Shown: positions 17,989 to 27,980, numbered from the stretch's first letter. The stretch: DNA of 37,345 nt from Kordiimonadaceae bacterium (GCA_030148905.1 JASBSO010000241.1:1-37345), one strand, 5' to 3'. A program made the numbers and translations. Notes: generated from the letters alone by a model not told the origin.

Positions 17989-18450
17989 TTAGCTTTTGAA
18001 GCGCTTTTCTTGCAGTTCCGGCCAGTTTTCATTGGCGTCTGCAATGTTTTCAGGGATGTCTTTTTCCCAGCGCCCTTGAACTTTTTTGTCCAGGTTCAGG
18101 TACAGCGTACCGTCGACAACTTTCCACACGGTTGGGTCGCCGAGGTATTTCGCGCCTTTAGCAACACCAAATGCACAATAGCCGCCATAAGCCGGGATAT
18201 ATTTTTCAGGGTTCTTTTTGAAGGCGCGCTTGTTTTTGCCGTTGGCGAAAACATATTGCAGGCCTTTGTACACAACCACATTGTGGCCGTTGCCACGAAC
18301 CGGGCCTTCTTCGCTGTGGTACGACACAACGTCATAACCGCCAACGGCAGGCAGAGAGAATTGAGGAAGGGTTGCATCCTCAGCGGATACAGCAGCGGTG
18401 ACGCCAAAGAAGGCAACAGCTGCAACAGCAAAAGCTTTCAAGAATTTCAT
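17989..18450 (-). CDS. YHS domain-containing exported protein
   Basis: Signal peptide MKFLKAFAVAAVAFFGVTAAVSAED; YDVVSYHSEEGPVRGNGHNVVVYKGLQYVFANGKNKRAFKKNPEKYIPAYGGYCAFGVAKG. Confidence 0.92.
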   Translation of the reverse strand: MKFLKAFAVAAVAFFGVTAAVSAEDATLPQFSLPAVGGYDVVSYHSEEGPVRGNGHNVVVYKGLQYVFANGKNKRAFKKNPEKYIPAYGGYCAFGVAKGAKYLGDPTVWKVVDGTLYLNLDKKVQGRWEKDIPENIADANENWPELQEKRFKS

Positions 18451-18451
18451 G

Positions 18452-18469
18452 TTTTGCTCCTTAGCAAAA
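18452..18469 (-). promoter_or_regulatory. Hairpin presenting the Shine-Dalgarno of the YHS gene
   Basis: On the minus strand TTTTGCT-AAGG-AGCAAAA immediately before ATG; 7-bp perfect stem with the AAGGAG RBS in loop and 3' arm. Confidence 0.5.
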
Positions 18470-18672
18470 AAGAAGTGTATGTCGTGTGGCTACTCAGAAC
18501 ATCGGCCGTGCGGCCAACCACGTGGGACGCGGTGTAGCGCCGTTTGGGCGTCATTGCACTTCACACTCCATCAAAGCGATGTGAGAGATGGTGAAGATAG
18601 GGTGCAAGATAGGGCGTGTCGCTGGAAAGGCACGCGCGTGACTGCGGCAGCTTGAGGCTTGCGGCAGGGCCT

Positions 18673-19344
18673 CTAGCTGCGGTTTTGCCCTGCCAGATAA
18701 CCGGTCAGAAGATTGTGCGCCGCATCATGGATCAGCGCCTGTGTATCGATCTCTGGCAGCATGCGCTGAAAATTATGGTGGATTTGCAGGCTCGCCGCGC
18801 CGTGCACAATCGACCATAATTGCCCCACCAGGCCCATCACATCGTCCTTGGGGCAGCTGTGCGCCTCGACAAAGGCCATGACCGCGCCGACAAGCGCGCC
18901 AAAACACCGATCTCCGTTACTGGTTTCAAGATGATGCGGGCCGCCTGCAGGGTCGGGGCGTTCGCTGCCAAAAATTAAGTGAAATAGGCCAGGACGCTCC
19001 ACGGCGCGGCTGACATAGCTTTGCCCCATGGCGATAATGGCATCGATCGACCCCAGCGGCAGGCTGTCACGAATGGTCTCAAGCTCGGTGGCGCGAATGC
19101 GAAATTCTTCATCCGTTAGGGCAGCGAGCAGCCCCTCGCGGTCGCTGAAGTGCCGGTAGGGTGCCGCCACCGAAACACCAGCCATCTGGCTGGCGTCTTT
19201 CATCGTAAATTCATTGGGGCCGCGATCTTCAATCAATTGCCGCGCGGCATCCAGCAGCGCTGAGCGCAGATCGCCGTGATGATAACCGCCCGCCCTGCGG
19301 GCTTTGGGTTGGGAACTGGCGGCGGTGGAAGGCTGCTCTGACAT
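18673..19344 (-). CDS. TetR/AcrR family transcriptional regulator
   Basis: YHHGDLRSALLDAARQLIEDRGPNEFTMKDASQMAGVSVAAPYRHFSDREGLLAALTDEEF is a TetR HTH; start placed at MSEQPSTAAS. Confidence 0.93.
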   Translation of the reverse strand: MSEQPSTAASSQPKARRAGGYHHGDLRSALLDAARQLIEDRGPNEFTMKDASQMAGVSVAAPYRHFSDREGLLAALTDEEFRIRATELETIRDSLPLGSIDAIIAMGQSYVSRAVERPGLFHLIFGSERPDPAGGPHHLETSNGDRCFGALVGAVMAFVEAHSCPKDDVMGLVGQLWSIVHGAASLQIHHNFQRMLPEIDTQALIHDAAHNLLTGYLAGQNRS

Positions 19345-19399
19345 GGGATACGCGCACTCTTTTTTATTATTGCGGTTTTTTATCATTGGGACTTGGAAA

Positions 19400-19436
19400 G
19401 TTAATCCAATTAACATATGTTAGCCGTATTAACATA
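19400..19436. promoter_or_regulatory. Candidate TetR operator / divergent promoter region
   Basis: GTTAAT-CCA-ATTAAC inverted repeat (19400-19414), perfect palindrome TAACATATGTTA (19411-19422), and TTAACATA repeated at 19410 and 19429. Confidence 0.6.
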
Positions 19437-19494
19437 GACCCCGAGTCATGACAAGCATCATTGGATGGATGCAGCTGGGGCAGGCGAGGATAGA

Positions 19495-20673
19495 ATGACA
19501 ACAGACGTGCAGACCACATCCGCTTATGGGCCCATCAAGGTTGCCGGGATTGCCCTGCTGATCGTCGCAGGCGTCGCGGCGGCGGTGACGGCCATCAACC
19601 TGAAGGCGGCGGCTGCGATCCCGCAGGGCAGCACCGCACCCCTGCCCGTTGAAACGGTTACCGTTGAGGTGCGCGACAGTTATCAGTTTGTCGACCGGTT
19701 CGCAGGCGCGCTGGAGGCGCGGCAGGAAACCGGTGTGGCATTTGAACGCGCCGGCCTTGTTGACAGTATTGGCGTTGATGAAGGCCAGCGGGTCAACGCA
19801 GGAGCCGTGCTTGCGCGGCTGGACACCGACTTGCTTGACGCTCAGCGCGCCCGCCAGCAGGCCGATGTTGACCGATTGGGTGCAGACCTGGAACTGGCCG
19901 AACTCACCGCCAAGCGGCAAAAGCAACTCTTTGAGGACGGGCATGTCTCTGAACAGCGCTTTGACGATGCGCGGCTGCGTGTGTCGTCGCTTGCGGCCCA
20001 AAAAGCGGCCGCCGAGGCTGCACTAAAATCCACTTTGATCGACTTGGAAAAATCGATACTGCGTGCCCCCTTTGATGCGGTGATATCCGCGCGCAGCGTT
20101 GATACGGGATCGGTGATCAATGCAGGCGCTCCGATATTGACGCTTTTGGAGGTTGGCACCATGCGCGCCCGCATTGGCCTGTCGTCTGGGGCGGCCAGTG
20201 CCGTTGAGGGCGGCGCGCCCTATCGCATGCATGTGGCGGGGGTGCCTGTTCAGGCCGATCTGGTATCGGTACGCCCCGACATGGACCCGAACACCCGCAC
20301 GCGCGACGGTTTGTTTGACATTGCACAAACCCCCGGCATGGCCTTTGGTGATATTACCCGCCTTGAGGTGGAGCGCACGGTCAAGGCGCGCGGCTTCTGG
20401 TTGCCGGTGACCGCCCTGCGCGAGGGGCGCAAGGGCCTGTGGCTGATCTTCACGGTGCCCGCCACCGAAGACCAAGCAAGCAACCAGGCGGGTGAGCCAC
20501 GCCTCTCGACCGAGGCGGTGGAGGTGCTCTATGCCACCGAAGACGAGGTCTATGTTCGCGGGCCGGTCGCCAGCGGTACGGCGGTGGTGGCACGGGGGCT
20601 GACAAAAATTGTCACCGGCCAGCGCGTTGACCCCATTCCCGCTTCTACTGACGTCGCCGCTGTGCAGGAGTAG
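19495..20673 (+). CDS. RND efflux periplasmic adaptor subunit (membrane fusion protein)
   Basis: DRFAGALEARQETGVAFERAGLVDSIGVDEGQRVNAGAVLARLDTDLLDAQRARQQADVDRLGADLELAE...APFDAVISARSVDTGSVINAGAPILTLLE. Confidence 0.93.
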   Translation: MTTDVQTTSAYGPIKVAGIALLIVAGVAAAVTAINLKAAAAIPQGSTAPLPVETVTVEVRDSYQFVDRFAGALEARQETGVAFERAGLVDSIGVDEGQRVNAGAVLARLDTDLLDAQRARQQADVDRLGADLELAELTAKRQKQLFEDGHVSEQRFDDARLRVSSLAAQKAAAEAALKSTLIDLEKSILRAPFDAVISARSVDTGSVINAGAPILTLLEVGTMRARIGLSSGAASAVEGGAPYRMHVAGVPVQADLVSVRPDMDPNTRTRDGLFDIAQTPGMAFGDITRLEVERTVKARGFWLPVTALREGRKGLWLIFTVPATEDQASNQAGEPRLSTEAVEVLYATEDEVYVRGPVASGTAVVARGLTKIVTGQRVDPIPASTDVAAVQE

Positions 20674-20678
20674 GGCGC

Positions 20679-23600
20679 GTGTGGACGTTATATTTTCGGC
20701 ATTGGCGGGTTTTTGCTCTGACGGTTGCGGTGATCGTTGTCACCGGGCTGGGTGCGCTCAATAGTATCGGGCGTCAGGAAGACCCGTCGCTGACCAATTT
20801 GTTCGCCACCATCCTCACCCCCTATCCGGGGGCCGGGCCAGAGCGGGTGGAAGCGCTGGTAACCGAAAAGATTGAGGAAGAGATCCGCAAAATCGCCGAG
20901 GTCAAGGACATCGAGTCGACCTCGCGGCGCGGCATTTCGGTCATCACGGTGGAACTAAGTCAGTTCATATCGGACGCCGAGATTGAAAATGCCTGGTCGG
21001 AAATTCGCGACGCCTTGGCCGATGCGGCGGTCAATTTCCCGCCCGGTGTGCCCGAGCCGGATTTTGACAATGACCGCTTTGGCGCGATGACCAGCATCAG
21101 TGCCATTTATCCTGCGTCCGATGCGGCCTACAGCCCGGGCACGCTCAAACGCTACAGCGAAATTCTGGCGGACCGCCTGCGCCAATTGCCGGGCACCAAG
21201 CTTGTGCGTGTTTACGGCGACGAGGTTGAAGAGATTCAGGTGCTTGTCGACCCGCGCAAGCTGGCACAGCTGGGCGTGACCGTGCGCGACATGTCGGCGC
21301 GGATCGCGGCGGCCGACACCAAGGTGCAGGCGGGGCAAATCCGCTCCAACACCGCGAATTTCCTGATCGAGGTCGCGGGTGAAATCAACACATTGGAACG
21401 CGTGGGGCGTATTCCGCTGGGTGCCGATGGCCGGGGGCGTGTGGTCCGCGTGGCGGACATTGCCGAGATCGAGCGCACGGTGCAAACACCGTCGAACAGC
21501 ATTGCCTATGCCTCGGGGCGGCGGGCTATTTTGCTCGGCGTGCGGATGGACGACAATCTGCAGGTTGATCAATGGATGGCGGTGGTCAAGCGCGAGCTTG
21601 AAAATTTTGAAGCCATGCTGCCTGGTGAAATCGTCCACGAGCAGATTTTTGACCAAAGCACCTATACCTTTGACCGGCTGGGCACGCTGGTTATCAATAT
21701 TCTGGTGGGGGCCGGGCTGGTAGTGCTGGTGCTGTTTTTCACGCTGGGCTGGCGCGGGGCGCTGATCGTGGCGTTCATTCTGCCGCTGACCACCTTTATG
21801 ACGCTGTCGATCCTGCAATTTCTCGGTGTGGCGATCCATCAAATGTCGGTCACCGGGTTGATTGTGGCGCTTGGGCTTTTGGTCGATGCGGCGATTGTCA
21901 TGGCCGACGAGGTGCGCAGGCGGCTTGCGGGCGGTCATCCGCGCCTTGCCTCGGTGGAGGCGGCGGTCAAACGTCTGGCGGCACCGCTTTTTGCCTCAAC
22001 GCTGACAACCGTATTGGCGTTCATGCCGATGGTGCTGCTGCCGGGCCCAGCCGGCGACTTTTTGGGCTCGATCGCGATTTCGGTTGTGGTGATGCTGATT
22101 TCCAGCTTTTTCCTGGCGCTGACCATCACCCCCGCTCTGACCGGGTGGTTATTGCCGAAATACCGGGCCGACCGCAAACATCGCTGGTGGGTGCGTGGGG
22201 TCGAATTTAAAAAGGGCGGGGCGCTGTTTGGCAAAACGCTCGAATGGTCGCTCCGGCATCGCCGGTTGACGTTGATGGCGGCGGTGGCGCTGCCGGTGAC
22301 CGGGTTTTTGGCCTTTCCAAGTTTGACCGCACAGTTTTTCCCCGGGGTGACACGCGACCAGTTTCATGTGCAGCTGTTTATGGACGACACCAGCTCGATT
22401 GGCCGCACCGAGGCGCTGGCCTTGCGCGCGGACGACATCATCAAAGCTGACCCCATGGTGCAGGACGTCCAGTGGGTGATTGGCGAGGGCGCACCCGCCT
22501 TTTACTATAACATTCTGACCACACAGGATAATAACGGTGCCTTTGCCGAGGCGCTGGTGACCACCACCGACAAATACGAAACCGACGCGTTGGTCAGCCG
22601 GTTGCAGGACAAGTTGGATTTCATGCTGCCTGAGGGGCAGTTTCTGGTCCGCGGCCTGACCCAGGGCCCGCCCGTGGCCGCCCCGGTTGAGGTGCGCATC
22701 GTCGGCCCCAATCTTGAGCAACTCACGGCGATTGGCGAAGACATTCGCTTGCTGATGACTGAAACGCCGTTTTTCCTGCACACGCGGGCCACTCTGCAAG
22801 CGGCCGAGCCCAAGGTCGAATTTCGCCTCGATGAGGACAAGGTACGTCAGGCCGGGCTAGACCTTGTCAGCGTTGCCGATTTTCTCAATGCCTCGCTGGA
22901 AGGGGTCACCGGCGGCTCGCTGCTGGAAGGCAGCGAAGACCTGCCCGTACGGGTACGGGTTGAGGGCGAGTGGCGCGCCAATCTGCAGGCGCTGCGATCG
23001 CTCGATATCCCCGTGGCCGCGGGCGGCGGTGCCTATAATGCGGTGCCCTTGTCGGCGCTGGGCGAGGCGGTGCTTGTCCCCAGCGAAAGCCCAATCGCCC
23101 GCCGCAACGGCGAACGGTCGAACCTGGTGCAGGGCTATATCCCGATCGATGTCTTGCCGCAGCAAGCCTTTGATGCGTTCCGCGAATTGTTGGCGGAAAA
23201 GCCCGTGGACCTGCCCGCCGGGTACCGGATCGAATATGCGGGCGACGCCGACGCGCGCGCTGAAACCGTGTCGAACCTGATGACCTCGGTCGGCCTGATC
23301 GTGGTGATGACGGTGGCAACCATTGTGCTGACTTTCAACAGTTTTCGCCTGTCGATTGTCAGCGGTATGGTCGCGGTGCTGTCAATGGGCATGAGCCTTT
23401 TGGCGCTGGAAATTTTTGGCTATCCCTTTGGCGTGCAGGCGCTGATCGGGGTGATCGGGTCGATCGGTGTCTCGATCAACGCCGCCATCATCATCATGAC
23501 CGCCCTACAGGCCGATCCGCGCGCCTGTCACGGCGATATTCAAGCCGTGCGCGAGGTGGTCTCGGCCTCCAGCCGCCATATCATTTCCACCACCACCACC

Positions 23601-23837
23601 ACCTTTGGCGGGTTTTTGCCGCTGATCATTCAGGGCGGGGGGTTTTGGCCGCCTTTTGCCATGGCGGTTGCTGGCGGCGTGCTGTTGTCGACGATTGTGT
23701 CCTTCTACTTTACGCCGCCCGCCTTTCTGGCGGTTCTGCGCTGGCGCAAAGGTCCCATTTCGGGCAGCCGCGTCGACGCACCGCCCATCGGTAAGGATCA
23801 CGATAGCCCGGCCAAGCTTGGCGTCGCTGCAGAATAA
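20679..23837 (+). CDS. RND family efflux permease (HAE1/AcrB-like)
   Basis: 1052 aa; NSIGRQEDPSLTNLFATILTPYPGAGPERVEALVTEKIEEEI; VALGLLVDAAIVMADEVRRRL TM4 region; multiple TM helices. Confidence 0.96.
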   Translation: MWTLYFRHWRVFALTVAVIVVTGLGALNSIGRQEDPSLTNLFATILTPYPGAGPERVEALVTEKIEEEIRKIAEVKDIESTSRRGISVITVELSQFISDAEIENAWSEIRDALADAAVNFPPGVPEPDFDNDRFGAMTSISAIYPASDAAYSPGTLKRYSEILADRLRQLPGTKLVRVYGDEVEEIQVLVDPRKLAQLGVTVRDMSARIAAADTKVQAGQIRSNTANFLIEVAGEINTLERVGRIPLGADGRGRVVRVADIAEIERTVQTPSNSIAYASGRRAILLGVRMDDNLQVDQWMAVVKRELENFEAMLPGEIVHEQIFDQSTYTFDRLGTLVINILVGAGLVVLVLFFTLGWRGALIVAFILPLTTFMTLSILQFLGVAIHQMSVTGLIVALGLLVDAAIVMADEVRRRLAGGHPRLASVEAAVKRLAAPLFASTLTTVLAFMPMVLLPGPAGDFLGSIAISVVVMLISSFFLALTITPALTGWLLPKYRADRKHRWWVRGVEFKKGGALFGKTLEWSLRHRRLTLMAAVALPVTGFLAFPSLTAQFFPGVTRDQFHVQLFMDDTSSIGRTEALALRADDIIKADPMVQDVQWVIGEGAPAFYYNILTTQDNNGAFAEALVTTTDKYETDALVSRLQDKLDFMLPEGQFLVRGLTQGPPVAAPVEVRIVGPNLEQLTAIGEDIRLLMTETPFFLHTRATLQAAEPKVEFRLDEDKVRQAGLDLVSVADFLNASLEGVTGGSLLEGSEDLPVRVRVEGEWRANLQALRSLDIPVAAGGGAYNAVPLSALGEAVLVPSESPIARRNGERSNLVQGYIPIDVLPQQAFDAFRELLAEKPVDLPAGYRIEYAGDADARAETVSNLMTSVGLIVVMTVATIVLTFNSFRLSIVSGMVAVLSMGMSLLALEIFGYPFGVQALIGVIGSIGVSINAAIIIMTALQADPRACHGDIQAVREVVSASSRHIISTTTTTFGGFLPLIIQGGGFWPPFAMAVAGGVLLSTIVSFYFTPPAFLAVLRWRKGPISGSRVDAPPIGKDHDSPAKLGVAAE

Positions 23838-23857
23838 GACAGAACAAAAACGTCACT

Positions 23858-23874
23858 TCTCAGCGCCGCTGAGA
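23858..23874. promoter_or_regulatory. Perfect 8-bp inverted repeat upstream of zwf
   Basis: TCTCAGCG-C-CGCTGAGA between RND permease and zwf; no T-tract follows. Confidence 0.45.
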
Positions 23875-23941
23875 CGCGCTACATGAAGGGAGTTCATCAA
23901 AAACGGGGCCCGAAGCGTGGGCGCACGGGCAGGGAAGAGGC

Positions 23942-25420
23942 ATGATCACAGACGTGAATCTGGTAATTTTTGGCGGAACCGGCGACCTGTCGCGGCGCAA
24001 ACTGATCCCAGCGTTGTTCGCAGGCTTCATCCACGGTCTGGTTAGCGAGAAAAGCCGAATTTTCCTGACCAGCCGGTCGCCACTTGACGGCACGCTGGAG
24101 GACTGGGTGCGCGAGGTTTTGGCCGAAAACCCGCCCCAGTGCGACATTTGCGACGATGATATTGCCCGCTTTATTGCGGCGGTCAGCCTGATGGTTCTGG
24201 ATTTGGGCGGCGCGTCCGCGGCATGGGAAGAGCTCTCGTCGGCGCTTCTGGCCGATCCGGACATGCCAGTGGTGCATTTTCTGGCGATCCCGCCCAAGAT
24301 GTTTACCGCCGCATGCACCTTGCTCGGCCAGTACAAGCTGAACGGCGACAATGCCCGCGTGGTGCTGGAAAAGCCGCTGGGGCATGATTATGCCAGCGCC
24401 GAGGCGATCAACGCCGATGTCGCGAAAACCTTTGATGAAAGCCAGATTTTCCGCATCGACCATTATCTGGGGAAAGAGGCGGTGCAAAACCTTCTGGCGC
24501 TGCGTTTTTCCAACCGGCTATTTGAAGAATTGTGGAGCAACCGCGCCATTGACCATATCCAGATCACCATCGCCGAAGATTTGGGCGTGGCCGGGCGCGG
24601 CGCGTTTTACGAGGGCACAGGCGCGCTGAGGGATATGATCCAAAATCATGTGCTGCAGCTGTTGTGCCTGGTGGCGATGGAGCCACCGGCGATGTTAGAC
24701 GCCTCCAGCATTCGCGAGGAAAAGCTGAAAGTCCTGAAGTCGCTGGAAGACATGGACGATTATGCCATCGACCAAAATGTCGTGCGCGGGCAATATGCGT
24801 CGGGCGCCATTGAAGGCAAGGCGGTGGATGATTACGCTACCGATCTGGGCCTGGACGGCGAAAGCCCAACCGAAACCTTTGTCGCCATCAAGACCCACAT
24901 CAACAACTGGCGGTGGGCTGGGGTGCCCTTTTACCTGCGCACCGGCAAGCGGCTGCCCGCGCGTTTTGCTGAAATTGTCATTCAGTTCAAAACCATCCCG
25001 CATTCGCCGCACCCCGCCTGGACCGCAGGGTTGGAGCCCAACCGGTTTATCATCCGCCTTCAGCCCGAAGACCATTTGGCCATGCGGCTGATGGTGAAGG
25101 ATCATGGTTCACGGGATGATCGGCTGCGCGAGGTGGAATTGAACCTTGATACACTCGCTGGTGTTGGCGGCATTCGCCAGGGACCGTATTTGCGCCTGAT
25201 CCTTGATGCGGCAAACGGCGACCAGAGTCTGTTTGTGCACCGGGCTGAGGTCGCACAAGCCTGGCGCTGGGTTGACCGGATCATCGCGCGCTGGACAAGC
25301 GACGGCAAAGCCCCGCACGCCTATCCGTCGGGCACATGGGGGCCGTATGAAGCGCAGGCGCTGGTTCAGCGCGACGGACGCACTTGGTATGAAACACATC
25401 TGATGAAAAAGCGGGGCTGA
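23942..25420 (+). CDS. zwf: Glucose-6-phosphate 1-dehydrogenase
   Basis: LVIFGGTGDLSRRKLIPALF; FRIDHYLGKEAVQNLLALRFSN; VPFYLRTGKRLPAR. Confidence 0.97.
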   Translation: MITDVNLVIFGGTGDLSRRKLIPALFAGFIHGLVSEKSRIFLTSRSPLDGTLEDWVREVLAENPPQCDICDDDIARFIAAVSLMVLDLGGASAAWEELSSALLADPDMPVVHFLAIPPKMFTAACTLLGQYKLNGDNARVVLEKPLGHDYASAEAINADVAKTFDESQIFRIDHYLGKEAVQNLLALRFSNRLFEELWSNRAIDHIQITIAEDLGVAGRGAFYEGTGALRDMIQNHVLQLLCLVAMEPPAMLDASSIREEKLKVLKSLEDMDDYAIDQNVVRGQYASGAIEGKAVDDYATDLGLDGESPTETFVAIKTHINNWRWAGVPFYLRTGKRLPARFAEIVIQFKTIPHSPHPAWTAGLEPNRFIIRLQPEDHLAMRLMVKDHGSRDDRLREVELNLDTLAGVGGIRQGPYLRLILDAANGDQSLFVHRAEVAQAWRWVDRIIARWTSDGKAPHAYPSGTWGPYEAQALVQRDGRTWYETHLMKKRG

Positions 25421-25423
25421 GCC

Positions 25424-26128
25424 GTGGCGCTGGACTGGACCCGCTTTGATACACTGGATGCGCTGTCGGAGGCGTTGGCAGAGCGCATTCTTGGCCGCTT
25501 GCAGGCGGCGATTGATGCACGCGGCCGCGCCAGTTTGCTGGTCTCAGGCGGCTCTACCCCGCGCCCGCTTTTTAAACGGCTCAGCCAAACGCCCTTCGAC
25601 TGGGCGCATGTGCAAATTGCCTTGGTGGACGAGCGTTGGGTCACCGAAGATCACCCCCGTGCCAACACCCGTTTTTTGCACGAAACATTGCTCAAGGGCG
25701 AGGCCGCTGCAGCAGAATTTATCCCGATGCTCAGGAAGGCGGGCGATGTGTTTGAAGTGGCGGGCGAGGTTGACGGCGCCTACCAGGCGCTCGCCTTTCC
25801 CTTTGATGTGGTGCTGCTTGGTCTTGGGCCGGATGGGCACACCGCATCGCTTTTCCCCGGAGCGCGCGGGCTCGAAGATGCGTTCAGCGCGCCTATGGAC
25901 CGGTTGGTGATGCCGATTGAGGCGGTCCCAAGCGATGTCACGGGCGACGAGGTTCAGCGTTTGACGCTGACTCCCACGGCGATTGCCGAAGCCGATTGGC
26001 CGGTTTTGATGATCAGCGGCGCCGAGAAAGCCGCTATTGCCGAACAGGCGGCTATGGGCGACAGCTCGCCCTTTGGCCGGGTGGTGCAATTGCTCGACCG
26101 ACCCTTGTCGGTGTATTGGGCACCGTAA
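25424..26128 (+). CDS. pgl: 6-phosphogluconolactonase
   Basis: LLVSGGSTPRPLFKRLSQ; WAHVQIALVDERWVTEDHPRANTRFLHETLL; LLGLGPDGHTASLFPG. Confidence 0.96.
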   Translation: MALDWTRFDTLDALSEALAERILGRLQAAIDARGRASLLVSGGSTPRPLFKRLSQTPFDWAHVQIALVDERWVTEDHPRANTRFLHETLLKGEAAAAEFIPMLRKAGDVFEVAGEVDGAYQALAFPFDVVLLGLGPDGHTASLFPGARGLEDAFSAPMDRLVMPIEAVPSDVTGDEVQRLTLTPTAIAEADWPVLMISGAEKAAIAEQAAMGDSSPFGRVVQLLDRPLSVYWAP

Positions 26129-26154
26129 CGATAGATAGAGTAAGGAGACGGTCT

Positions 26155-27963
26155 ATGGCGCACGCCACACTCGAATCCGTTGCCAAAACCATTCGCGAGC
26201 GGTCCACAGACAGCCGCAAACGCTATGAAGACCGCATCCAGGCGATGCGCGATATGGGCCCGCCGCGCCCGCATCTCAGCTGCGGCAATCTGGCGCATGC
26301 CTATGCCGCCTGCGGCATGGACGAAAAGGCCAAGCTGGTCGAGGATGAAAAGCTGGCCAATATCGGCATTGTGTCGGCCTATAACGACATGCTGTCGGCG
26401 CATCAGCCCTATCACAAAATTCTGGATGAAGTGCGCGAGATCATTTTGAACGCAGGAGGCGTGGCGCAGATGGCGGGCGGTGTTCCGGCGATGTGCGACG
26501 GGGTCACCCAGGGCCAGCCGGGGATGGAATTGTCGCTGTTTAGCCGCGATGTGATCGCCATGGCAACCGGCATCGCGCTGTCGCACAATGTGTTCAACGG
26601 CGGGCTGCTGTTTGGCATTTGCGATAAAATCGTACCCGGCCTTTTGATGGGGGCGCTCAGCTTTGGGCATATGCCGTTTATCTTTGTCCCCGCCGGGCCG
26701 ATGCCGACCGGCATCTCTAACGGCGAAAAGGCAGAGGTGCGCGCCAAATTTGCCAAGGGCGAAGTGGGCCGCAAGGAACTGCTGGAATCCGAATCGCGCG
26801 CCTATCACAGCCCGGGCACCTGCACCTTTTACGGCACCGCCAACACCAACCAGATGATGCTGGAAATGATGGGCCTGCAACTGCCGGGCTCCAGCTTTTT
26901 CAACCCTGGCGACCCGGCACGGCCCTTGTTGAACAAGGCCGCCGCCGAGCAGATTTTGACGCTGGCGCGCGCCGACACCCCCATTGGCCTGGGCGACATG
27001 GTCACCGAGAAAAGCATCATTAATGCGATTGTCGGCTTGCTGGCAACGGGCGGGTCGACCAACCATACCATCCATATTCTGGCGAGTGCGGCGGCGGCCG
27101 GGTACCACGTTACCTGGCAGGATTTTGCCGAACTGTCGGCGGTGGTGCCGCTGTTGGCGCGGGTCTACCCCAACGGCATCGCCGATGTGAATGCCTTTCA
27201 CCGCGCGGGCGGCACCCCCTATATCATTGGTCAGCTGCTGGACGGCGGCCTGCTGTTCGGTGATATTCATACCATTCTGGGGCAGGGGCTTGCGCCCTTT
27301 GCCGAAATGCCTGCCGCCGAAGGTGACACGCTTCGCTTCGCGCGCGCCGACGCCAGCGGTGACGACAGCATCCTGCGCCCGCTCGATAACCCGTTTCAGG
27401 CAACCGGTGGGTTGCAACTGCTGGAAGGGCCGCTGGGGTGCGGCGTGATCAAAATCTCGGCGGTCAAGCCCGAACATCATGTGATCGAAGCCCCCGCCAT
27501 CGTGTTCGACAGCCAGGACGACATGTTGGCCGCGTATAAGGCCGGCGAGCTTGAGCGCGACTTTATCGCGGTCATTCGCCATCAGGGTCCGCGCGCCATT
27601 GGTATGCCCGAGCTGCACAAGCTGACCCCGTCGCTGGGTGTTTTGCAGGACAAGGGCTTCCAGGTTGCGCTGGTGACGGATGGGCGCATGTCGGGGGCAT
27701 CGGGTAAGGTGCCCGCCGCCATCCATATCAGCCCCGAGGCTGCCATGGGCGGCGCCATCGGCAAGGTGCGCACCGGCGATCTGATGCGCCTTGATGCACC
27801 TGCTGGCCGCTTGGAGGTTTTGATGGATGCTGCGGAGTTCGCCGCGCGCGAGGTGGCCCCAGGCCCCGAGACGCCCGACACCATTGGCCGCGATCTGTTC
27901 GCCGGTTTTCGTGCACAGGTCGGCACTGCCGACACTGGCGGTTCGGTTATCCCTTATCTCTAA
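26155..27963 (+). CDS. edd: Phosphogluconate dehydratase
   Basis: VAQMAGGVPAMCDGVTQGQPGMELSLFSRDVIAMATGIALSHNVFNGGLLFGICDKIVPGLLMGALSFGHMPFIFVPAGPMPTGISN; VTDGRMSGASGKVPAAIHISPEA. Confidence 0.97.
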   Translation: MAHATLESVAKTIRERSTDSRKRYEDRIQAMRDMGPPRPHLSCGNLAHAYAACGMDEKAKLVEDEKLANIGIVSAYNDMLSAHQPYHKILDEVREIILNAGGVAQMAGGVPAMCDGVTQGQPGMELSLFSRDVIAMATGIALSHNVFNGGLLFGICDKIVPGLLMGALSFGHMPFIFVPAGPMPTGISNGEKAEVRAKFAKGEVGRKELLESESRAYHSPGTCTFYGTANTNQMMLEMMGLQLPGSSFFNPGDPARPLLNKAAAEQILTLARADTPIGLGDMVTEKSIINAIVGLLATGGSTNHTIHILASAAAAGYHVTWQDFAELSAVVPLLARVYPNGIADVNAFHRAGGTPYIIGQLLDGGLLFGDIHTILGQGLAPFAEMPAAEGDTLRFARADASGDDSILRPLDNPFQATGGLQLLEGPLGCGVIKISAVKPEHHVIEAPAIVFDSQDDMLAAYKAGELERDFIAVIRHQGPRAIGMPELHKLTPSLGVLQDKGFQVALVTDGRMSGASGKVPAAIHISPEAAMGGAIGKVRTGDLMRLDAPAGRLEVLMDAAEFAAREVAPGPETPDTIGRDLFAGFRAQVGTADTGGSVIPYL

Positions 27964-27980
27964 TCCATCCGAGGTACGCC

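Noticed and set aside
20955-21938. 327-aa minus-strand ORF
   Set aside because: Antisense to the RND permease; His/Gln/Arg-rich shadow translation.
25954-27726. 590-aa minus-strand ORF antisense to edd
   Set aside because: The plus strand clearly encodes Edd; the antisense product is His/Arg/Gln-rich without a recognisable fold, as expected from GC-rich codon usage.
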